DNA of 64,000 nucleotides from Filosporella fistucella (lineage: Eukaryota; Ascomycota; Leotiomycetes; Helotiales): positions 1,984,001-2,048,000 of the forward strand of contig JAQJZZ010000011.1 of assembly GCA_030077755.1 (NCBI GenBank). Reading direction: 5' to 3'. A model generated the notes under the pieces. That model saw only the letters and a list, made by a program, of their open reading frames with translations, was not told the DNA's origin and did not search any database. This document shows, piece after piece, positions 10,509 to 19,900 of the stretch. Each line of letters opens with the position of its first letter. Positions within the stretch are counted from its first letter, which is position 1. The translations under genes were made by a program, and so were the position numbers.

Positions 10509-11176
10509 GCTGTGCTGTTTGCTCTTTTTGTCCTCATACACAACAAGAGGGATTTGGCTTCGAAGTTTCAAGTTTCAAATCAGAATCTGTCTCTGGAGAG
10601 AGGAACATGCTTTCTATTCTTTGCTTTGAGGAGGAGCGGAAGTGGAACGTGCCTAATGGTAAATACCACCGTACGCAATCAGGCGAAACTAGTCATTTTT
10701 ACCACAGTCCTTTGCGGAAAATGATGCTCCTTTACTATATTGATATGAGATTGAATGGCCAGGCTTAGCCAAGGTCTGATTCAGGCACTTTGCTAGTAGC
10801 CGCTACGAGGACAGGGTTCTCCACAGAGGCTTTGGAATGGCGTGAATCGGGAATGAACGTCGTTTAGCCGCATGTGAATCTGCCCCGCGCTCAGGGGCTT
10901 TGCCGAGATGGCAGAATAGATCAGGAATTTATGCACTATGAGGTTCGGTTGGCGCACTGTTTGTATATTTTCAGTCTTGAATTTGCCGACCTGGGTCTAC
11001 TGATGAGGTTTTATCAAATTTATGTAATCTAAATGTAAAGATCAAATCTGCGCAAACGTGACTACTAGAGTCTATATGCTTGCAAACCATCAAAATGCTT
11101 CCATGCCGATGCATGTTCAATGCCTTCATGCTATACAGAATAAAACTCCAATAATGCCTCCAATGTCAGATTATCT
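10509..11176. other. intergenic between CE15 and FAD protein genes
   Basis: A 668-bp spacer between tandem minus-strand genes, so it carries the CE15 promoter next to 10508 and the FAD-protein 3' UTR near 11177. Short plus frames (10366-10768) are overlaps of the CE15 coding sequence. Nothing else seen. Confidence 0.5.
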
Positions 11177-12699
11177 CTACTGCCTGACCCAGTTGGGAAC
11201 AACCCTTTTCAAGAAATTCATAAATTTTGCCAATCCAACAGCAAATTCCACATTGCCCTCTGGATCAACCACTCGCTCCGGGAACGCAATACCAGCTCCG
11301 TAGAGGCCTTTCACCAACTTGCCATCACCATCCGTAAAGCCACCACTTTCAGGATCAAAATTGATCTCAATTAGCTTCCCGTCTTTCGCAATATTGGGAA
11401 GCCTGTTTCTGTGAAAGCCAATGGCTTGGATAATATGTGTGCACGATGGAAGGTGCTTCTCGTATACCTCCTGCTCTGTATCTTTCGTCGTAGATACCTT
11501 CTCTAGGCACTTGGAGACAGGTGAGGAAGGTAACTTGTCTTCTTCGAGGTTTTCCTGAGCCCAGGTTGCTACCTCACCCTTCAAGCCCGTGTTGTCACGC
11601 AGAATCCATCCATCCTTTTCTACCGCGTACCTTAATGGGTGGCGAGTGAACCATTTGATCCGAAGTTTAAAATGTGTTGAGCTGGCCAGATCGTACAAAT
11701 TACGGAGAACGAGGATGGCGCTATGTGATGCACCAATAACGGCGATGGTTGCGGGCTTATCAGATTGTAGTAAGCTTGCGAGGTTTGGTGGGTCAAGAGC
11801 TGCGTCAAGTCCAAGATTTTCGATTTGGAGACCAGATACTGGAATTGGCCCGATAGTTGGTGAAGATCCAGTGCATAGAACGAGCATGTTTGATGTGATA
11901 TTGGTTCTGTTGGATTGGCTTGATCCTCCCGACCCGATATTCACAACCCACCTGTCTGACTGGATGTGGATATCAGCTGGTGCTGGAGAAGTAATGAGTG
12001 CAATAGATAGCTTACATCACCGGACCAACAGACATTTTTAGCAGTTCCCTTATGCTTGTGCACACCCCTTGCCTCGGTCAACCCTCTCGTAAGCATTTTA
12101 CACAGTTCTGCTGCTTCAGCAATATGACATGTCTTCTCTTGGTCCAAATCTTTCAAATGGCTGTATGCGTTTGGTTCTTCAGTCTCACGTATTATTTTTC
12201 TGAATACTGGCACTCCATCTGCATAAGACATGAATCTTTTTACTTTGGTATTACTAGAAATGGTTAGATCACGTGTGAATCATAACTCTTCAGATATCTA
12301 CACAAAATTGAAACTAAACGCTTATGTTGTTGAGAGACATAGCTAAGAGCCTCCAAAATCTTGCGACTGCAAGAAAACGATGTGTTGCATATGCTAAAGC
12401 GGTTGCACGTACCTGGGTACTTTACGATAATATTTGTTCAGTCGCCCCGCATCCATCTCTTTGTCAATCCAGAGGATTGGGTGCTTTTGCTGTTCCAAGA
12501 GGTTACCTACCACAGCAATGCCCGCAGGACCAGCTCCGACAACTACAGCTTCATACTTGGTACCTGGCGGAGCCTCGTCTGTAAAGCATCGATAACTATT
12601 CTGGATGAAGGCGGTTTGTGGTCTTGCAACTGCTCTGACGGTCAGGAAGAAGCGTTTCGAGGCTCTTCTAAGGGGAGGATGGCCTAATATTGAGGCCAT
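11177..12699 (-). CDS. FAD/NAD(P)-binding monooxygenase-like protein
   Basis: Minus-strand exons 12413-12699, 12016-12253, 11177-11959; 435 aa. Flavin-dependent pyridine-nucleotide oxidoreductase fold, related to ornithine/lysine N-monooxygenases and FMO-like proteins, substrate unknown. The first 45 residues are basic and hydroxylated ([19 protein letters not shown]), consistent with a mitochondrial presequence. The FAD motif [12 protein letters not shown] lies near residue 52, followed by WIDKE. The join between exons 1 and 2 gives [13 protein letters not shown], a motif shared by the family. A second Rossmann motif ([17 protein letters not shown]) lies in exon 3, and the ATG-type motif [11 protein letters not shown] follows. 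The 159-nt first intron is the longest in this part of the window. The assignment to the superfamily is strong; a specific activity cannot be read from the sequence. Confidence 0.8.
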
Positions 12700-13296
12700 T
12701 ATTATTGGAAGGAGCTGTTTGAGCGAAAAGCGCTTTGAAAGAGTTCCGAATATCTTTGAGTGAACAGTGTGATGTACCCAGCTTTAGAGCGAAATTCGGT
12801 GTCGGGCGGTTACAAGCGGCGACCAAAATTTGGAGCTTAGTCAGCTGGTACATGAGCGCCAACATGAGCCATGGGATCGAACAAAAGTTAATGCAATGAC
12901 TTGTGGAACCAGATCCATAATTAAGTTTATCGATTGCGACGCTGCAATTCTCTGGAGATTTCACACAATTTCTAACGCACTGGTTTTTGCAATGTATTCT
13001 TTGGTAATTAACCTACATTGTCCTACAAAGCTAAACTACTATACCAGTCACTCTGACGTGCGGCTTAACTTGCGTCCAGCTACATGTGCAACTCGATATC
13101 AGATTGAGCTTGAGTAATCTCATGAAACCAATTGTGGTTAGAATAGAATTCATCCAGCGACAACCAGGCGCCTGTAGAGCCTTCGGAAGTCGACAATAGA
13201 TTTCCAAGACGTAGATTGAAACCTCCGCCTCGGCTGTATTGTACTTCACGAATGAATGGATGCTGCTTCTTGTACGACCTTCAAATAAATTATACT
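12700..13296. other. intergenic between FAD protein and ALG2 genes
   Basis: About 600 bp between tandem minus-strand genes, holding the FAD-protein promoter and ALG2 3' UTR. The frame at 13031-13342 is open but has no recognisable protein. Nothing else seen. Confidence 0.5.
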
Positions 13297-14879
13297 TCAA
13301 GGCTTCTGAGTCACACATCCAACTGCTAAATATGCGATCCACGACAATAGCGATAACAATGTCAGGGCGTATGGGGGAAGTAGTAACTTGCCCAGAGTCC
13401 TTTTTAAGCCCTGGTTTTGTGAAGCAAGATAGTATGCTGTGTCAAGGGCCATGACAGCTATCGTCAAGAAGAAAGACGTCAGCTCGGAAACACTTCTCCG
13501 CTGCGAGCTAGCCATACTCGTAATGATTTCGTCAAGTCGCTCTGCCATTTTCACATCCGAGAATTCCTTCCTTACTCTTTGTTTTCCAGCTGTACCAATT
13601 TTCTTGATATCAGCATCCGTCATTTTATGCAGCACCTGATTTATAACGGCTGTCCAGCTGTCGGCATCATCTGGAGAACGCAGCCAGCCAGTCTCACCCT
13701 CCACTACTGTTTCTAGTGGCCCGCCAGTATTAGCAGCTAACACTGGAACCCCCGCTAGCATGGCTTCTAGTGGGACGATACCGAAGTGTTCGTTCGAAGG
13801 AGTATATATAAGTAATCGAGCAGAATTTAGGAGCATTTCCTTCAATGCATTTGGTACTGAGAGAAGGAATAGGACATCCATATCGTCTGGAACATTGAGT
13901 GCCGTCACAATTGTCTTCGTCGTAGCGGTTTTGAGGCCTAAAGATGCGGCGAGACTGGTAAGTTCTTTATGGTAGAGGACATTTTCCTGGACACGATTAT
14001 CATATCCACCTAAATGAATCAGCCTCTAGAATCAATACTTAGAGAAGTCTAACATACCTGCAAGCACCAATCTCACACCCGCCCTGCCATGCTTACCCAG
14101 CCCGGCATAAGCCTTGATTGCGAGACCAATATCTTTCTTCCTCTCGAATCGGTTTATACTCAGCAGGATGTTCTTCTCATGCCACGCCGCAACGGGCTCG
14201 TCTATCTTCTCCTTTTTCTCCTTGATGTCCACACAAGGATAAACAATCTGGAGGTTCTTCTGCCTTGCTAGGTCTGGCCAGACCTTACCAACTACACCTT
14301 TTGTGAAGCCCGAGTTTACTGCTACTGAATCGGCGAAACTCATACTCCATTGTTCAATGAAATCAAAAGGTATCCTGTATGCGCGCTTCCACCACGACGA
14401 ACGTCCTTGTGCCAGTAAGAGATCGGGGAAATGGCAGTAAAATAGTATTCGTGTTCTTGGGTATAGATAAGCTAGCCACGGCAAGCCTGCACTGAGTTGG
14501 TCGACAACAAATGCGTCAGGTTGTAACATGCTGAGCTCTGATGTAAAGTATGTCCAGAGAATGAGGTGTAGCTGTCGGAGAATGGCGCATATAATAGAAA
14601 ATCGAGAGAGTATTGAGGACGGGACCAGCCAATTTCCGCGAACTCGGACATCGAGAGTACCTATCGCAAGTCAACTTCGATTTTGAAAGTATCGAATGCT
14701 ACTGTACCATCTCTTGCCTCATCAAAGCAATGCTTTGGATCACAATGGCTTGTAAAAATTACCACTTTGTGACCACGATTTTGCAACCCAACGGCAGCAT
14801 CAATGATGAGTCTTTCGGCGCCACCGATACCAAGGTCAGGATGAAAGAACAAAATGTTCTTCTTCTGCTCTTCTGCCAT
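13297..14879 (-). CDS. ALG2: alpha-1,3/1,6-mannosyltransferase ALG2
   Basis: Minus-strand exons 14708-14879, 14058-14660, 13297-14009; 495 aa. Alg2 adds the second and third mannoses to Man1GlcNAc2-PP-dolichol on the cytosolic face of the ER during N-glycan precursor synthesis. The start MAEEQKKNILFFHPDLGIGG AER carries the GT4 family donor-side motif; the first intron splits the DG/T codon and restores DGTLDVRVRGNWLVP. VVDQLSAGLPWL, RILFYCHFPDLLLA and SINRFERKKDIGLAI are Alg2 signatures. The EX7E motif appears in NEHFGIVPLE near residue 331. Two hydrophobic segments at the C terminus (SFFLTIAVMALDTAYYLA and LLSLLSWIAYLAVG) fit the membrane anchors. The upstream in-frame codons before MAEEQ have no family match, so this ATG is preferred. 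Confidence 0.93.
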
Positions 14880-15671
14880 AATGTAAATTGGGGGGAAAGA
14901 GCTCAAGCAAAAGGGTTCGAAAAGTTCGTTTTCTTGGTGACAGATTTCGGACCCATCTGATAATGCCAAGACCTCAAGCTCAGAGCCTTGCGCTAAGTGG
15001 CATCCTTACCGATAGACAAATAATAAAGCAGCGCCTACTTGAGTACAGCGGTGTAAGAATATGCAACGGAAGCAGTGAGGGTTTGCGTGATGGCATACCA
15101 GTAGGTATACTGCGTAAAGCTGCTAACTCTAAGTAACCGCGTCCAAATCTCTCAAATGCCTCCTACTTAGAAAGTAAAGAATTTTCTGCTCTTGATCTCC
15201 ATTAGGCGCAGTTGTAGAGCATCTCAAAATCTAGTGCCGCTCTCTGTCCTCATCAAGAGCCTTGCATGTGAAGCCTCATCTGCGCTTCAGCCTCGTACTA
15301 TCAATATACAACTCATAGAAACACGTCACTGTGAAGTTTTACAGCTCAAAGGAGCTACTCGATACTGTAAGTACCATGACTAAATATAATGGATGCATTC
15401 TGATGAGCAGTTGTTTGACGGGCTCGCTCACATTCCACTCTTTTTGGATCCCGTGGGCCGAGGTCTAAACTAACATGTGTGATTACTGAGAAGAGTTTAA
15501 GGCTCCGCGTTTTCTTGGATCTCGTCCAGCATTCAAACCAAAGAATAGCATCACGTCCAACATTGTCAGGGGAAGCTATTGACATATTGATATTGATGAG
15601 AAAGGCGAAGGATCAGCCGAATACCCAACAGCAACCTTTAAGTTCTAGGCCAACCAATTTCCCCCGCCGAC
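14880..15671. promoter_or_regulatory. divergent promoter, ALG2 / enoyl-CoA isomerase
   Basis: 792 bp between two start codons facing outward; both promoters must be here. A pyrimidine-rich and CAACC-rich run lies just before 15672. No gene or RNA seen. Confidence 0.5.
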
Positions 15672-16575
15672 ATGGCCTCCCAGTCCCTCTTCAGCGTCCC
15701 GATCCTATCTCCAACTGGCGACAAGTACACAGGAACTGTCGTTTGCACATCCCCATCTGACAGGGTCTACCTCTTAACTTTCACTTCACCTCCAGATAAC
15801 CGACTTCTAACACCTTTCTGCCAAGCTCTGCTTCTCGCACTCGACATCCTCGAATTCTCTTACCCGCATGGAGTAGTGGTAACTACATCTGGCATCACAA
15901 AATTTTACAGTAACGGACTTGATCTGGAGCATGCTTCGACCACAGAGGGATTCTTCCCTAATAGCCTATATAAATTATTCAAGAGATTATTAACGTATGC
16001 TTCTCTTCTCCTCTTATCGAACGTCCCTATAAGCAACCAAATCATGAGCTAATTCTTCGAATAGATATCCTATGCCAACTATTGCCCTCGTAAATGGCCA
16101 TGCATTTGCAGGAGGTTTTATGGTCGCCATGTACCACGATTACCGAATCTTCAACCCCTCTCGCGGATTTCTCTGCCTGAACGAGCTCGACCTAGGTGTC
16201 CCTCTTAAACCAGCGATGTCCTCGATCTTTCGACAAAAGCTCAACCCCCAAGTCTACAAGTCAATGGTACTAGAAGCCAAACGCTTTAGTGCAAAAGAAG
16301 CATTAGAAGGTGGGATAGTGGACGTCTTGGGAGGGCTAGAAGATACATTGAAAATGATAGCAGAGAGGAAACTGATCGAAAAGCCTAAGACGGGCGTGTA
16401 TGGCTTCTTGAAGGCAGAGATGTTTAGGGAGACGTTGGGATACTTGGATGCAGAAGGGCATGAAAGGGAGGAGAAGATAAATAAAGAGGATTGGAAGAAG
16501 GATGACGAGAGGAAAGAGCAGGGAAAGAGGAGAGTAGCAGAGTGGGAGAGGAATGCTCCGAAGGCTAAGCTGTAA
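15672..16575 (+). CDS. peroxisomal enoyl-CoA hydratase/isomerase-like protein
   Basis: Exons 15672-15994 and 16065-16575; 277 aa. Crotonase-fold protein resembling Eci1-type delta3,delta2-enoyl-CoA isomerases that feed unsaturated fatty acids into beta-oxidation. The N-terminal beta sheet (VYLLTFTSPPDNRLLTPF) is followed by GVVVTTSGITKFYSNGLDL, the first oxyanion-hole loop, and by the spliced YPMPTIALVNGHAFAGGFM with the GG loop. FLCLNELDLGVPL holds the glutamate of the isomerase-type active site. The C terminus is highly charged (EREEKINKEDWKKDDERKEQ) and ends AKL, a type 1 peroxisomal targeting signal. The join codon is split AC/A. It converges on the LRR scaffold gene. Substrate not deducible. 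Confidence 0.85.
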
Positions 16576-16935
16576 ACTACATAAATCAGACATGATTCGA
16601 CAAACTCTTGATCGGTACCCCCCAGACTAGGAGGATTTGGCAATCCTGAAATTTTGCTTACTTATTCGTTGAATCGATATGTAGTATTTTGACTATCTCG
16701 AGATGGTTTGAACGAATCAACTTCTACCAATAGCTAGCCAGGAGTGTCAGCGTTACCCATTACTCTCAAGGAACAGGGGATCGGAAGTAATGATCGAGCT
16801 GAAGTGTAAATATGTTTATGGGTACTTCATTCACTCATTATTAACAGCAATAATATACAAACAACTCCGTCCTATGCCAGGAACCACCAACTCCATGCTG
16901 CTAGTATACACTCATAACGCTCATAAAACATCTGC
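16576..16935. other. convergent 3' spacer
   Basis: 360 bp between the stop codons of the isomerase-like gene and the LRR scaffold gene. AT-rich 3' UTR sequence only. Confidence 0.6.
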
Positions 16936-19900
16936 TCAGGCAAAAGAATCCTCTCCTTGCCACCGCTCCTCGTCCTCTGGCCTTTCATTCACATTTTCTG
17001 TCAAATGATTCTCTTGTCCTTCCAGAGGCTCGTTGTCCGGGGATCTACTCAAAATCCCAGCGTGGACCAATGAATCCCAAACTGCATCCCTATGTTGAAA
17101 AATCTTCTTTTCAACGTTCAATCCGTCAAGCGTCTTTAACCGGGGGCAACTGCTTGATACCATGATCTCGAAGAGTCTTCGCAGCATCTTGGTTTCCATG
17201 TCGAGGCAACCAGCATATTTTTGATCTCTCACCCTGTCCGCTTTCGCGATTGTGAATGGGTCCTCTAGCATAGTCTCGTCACCATCAACCTCTTGGCCCA
17301 CCACTATCCGTGTTTCATTTATCGGTGGGTAAAATCCAAGTGTGAGTGGATTGCCCCTCATATCTAACAGAGAAAGACCTAGAAATTGGGAGAGCACAAT
17401 GGTGGTCGATCGCAATCTAGTGAGTCTGTTGCCTGCCAAATGGAGCTTTTTCAACCTGATGATTCCTGCTAATGGGCGAATATCTTTCAGGGCATTAAAA
17501 TTTAAGTTGAGCACTCTAGTGTTTGACATCATGCGTCCAAAGTTCCCTGGAAGCTCCTCGAGGCCGCAATTTGCAAGTTCCAAGTACTGTAAATTGAGAA
17601 ATTCAACTTGCGGTCGAAAGGTGCCCAAATAATTGCCAGATAGGAAGAGCTTGCGAATCTCAAAACCTTCTGATAAAAATGTTGAGTCAAGAACGGCACC
17701 ATCCTTCTGCTCTCGCAGTGAGAGGCTGTCAAGATGCTTAGTCTTCAACAGCCCTGTGACCTTTCCAAGACAATTTCGGTCTAGATAGAGAAGACGGAGA
17801 TTCGGATACTGGCTGACATCGATCGAGCTAATGTTGTTACCACTAAGCTTTAGATATTTGAGTGACCACAATGTTTCGGAACCAGATCCCGAAAATTTGC
17901 CACTAAATTCATTTTCTTCCAAATTAAGGATAGAAAGTGATCTAAGTTCTTGGACATTGTGGATCTGATTGATCTTGTTGCCTTTGAGATCAAGATCCGT
18001 GATACGCTGTAGCTTAGTAGAGCTGAAGTCAAGGGTCCGAACATGATTATTTCTCAATCGTAAACTCAGTAGGCCATCCATTTGGCCTATACCATCCAAT
18101 GAGCTGATGCTGTTGTTGTCTGCCTTCAACCCTCTCAGATGCACGAGGTATTTGAATCCCGAAAGGGATGTAAGATCATTGTTAGAAACATCAACATATT
18201 GGAGATTGCTCAGGTGACCCCAGGCTGTGAGATCTGTGAGACAATTTCTCGTAATACGGAGGTGTCGAAGACTAGTTGGAGCTCCATCGAGTTGGCTAAT
18301 TCGGTTCTGAGATACATCGAGCTCCTCAAGCTGTTCACAAAACCCATCGAGCTTGTGTAAGGTTGTCAGGTTTTTGCTCTTCAGGCTGACCTCCTTGATG
18401 TGCTCCCAGAACGGCTCGTAGGGTTCAACCTCAGTAAGCTTCTCAACAAGTTCCTTGATCGAAAGTGAGAGAGTTCTCTTGGTATCCACACCAACCACGA
18501 ATCGCTGGTTTTGAGCAACGTAGCTTACATCAAGACCAAGCGACTCATTGGCATGGTGCACTGTGAAATCCGAAAGTGGCGTCAGTGAAAGTGTGCCAAC
18601 TTCGTGTGCGGGGCGAGGTGTTGCTAGAACGATATTGGATGCCTTCCTAGAAGGAATTGGTGTCGTCACAACAATACTAATGCTTCGGCGGTGCTGGTCT
18701 TCGCTCTCTTCATGGTGCAAATCTTCATCCCGTTCATCAATACGAGAGACAGGTCGAGTCGAAAATTTGTGGCCGCCTAGTGATAAGCGTCGCGATGCGA
18801 CTCGGAAAGAAGTCTTCTTCTTGCTCGAAACACTTCGTTTTGCGGAACCTTGCTTTGCAACAATAATGCTGTCGTTGAGGGTATCATCATGACATTCGTT
18901 ATCACATGGACTTGCCTCGTCCGCTTCACGTTCCACCTCCACTCCGTAGTCATATCCTGGCGATTGAATGACCGATGCTAGAGGGGATGAGAATGATATA
19001 GTGACGTTCCTGCGCCTTACAGGACTGACTGGCCCAACTCGATCCTCATGTATCGAAATTTCCCTCTCGACTTCTTCGAAAATTTCCTCCTCAGTCTCAG
19101 TGTAAACCGTACTTCGTTGCTGCTGGGATTTCTGTTCGTTTCGAGGTAATTTGGACAATGGCTGCTCGTTATCGACTTTCGGGGATGACAGAGTAGATTT
19201 TGATGGATTTCGCTCGGCTTTTGAAGCTTCCGCTGACGCCACGCCATTGATTCCAGAATTTTGGCGGCTCTTGTGAGCGCTTGCACTGCGGTCTTGGGTG
19301 GTTGTATCGAAATATCTTGGGTCATTTGGGTAAGGTTGATTTGCTATCCGTTCTTCTTCCTTCCGTTTGGCCGCAACAGCTTTTATTCTTTGCAGCTCTT
19401 GTGTTTCATCTACTGAAAGATCCGGAATGTCGCCGAAAGGATCATCTTCAGTCTCATCTGAAGGCAGAAAATTCGACCCTTTACTTTCACCACTAACAGC
19501 TTTCCTCTTCACCCATATATTTTTGGCCCGATCAAATACCATGCCAGCGACCTGTTCAGGAATCAGATGCGAAACCGATTGTGGGACTATAACTCGGCGA
19601 GAATCTGAGCCTCTGGATGAGCCGGTTGGTATCGATCGAGACGTCGAGTGTCCGGATGACGCGTTTGATCCTTGAGAAGGGAAGTCAACTTCGTCGTCGT
19701 CGCCGCCAAGAGGAATGGACGAGGCTGAATGCTTCCTCTTCCGATGTAAATCGGGATTTTCGGAGATTCGGATATTGGGAGGATCACTATGGTGATCACC
19801 ATGCCAGAGTCGTGTTGATGCCCTGGATATTGTTTCATCTGTGATACGATCAATTTCTTTGGCAGAGTCCGCGGCCTCCCGTGCCATTGCAATCGATCTC

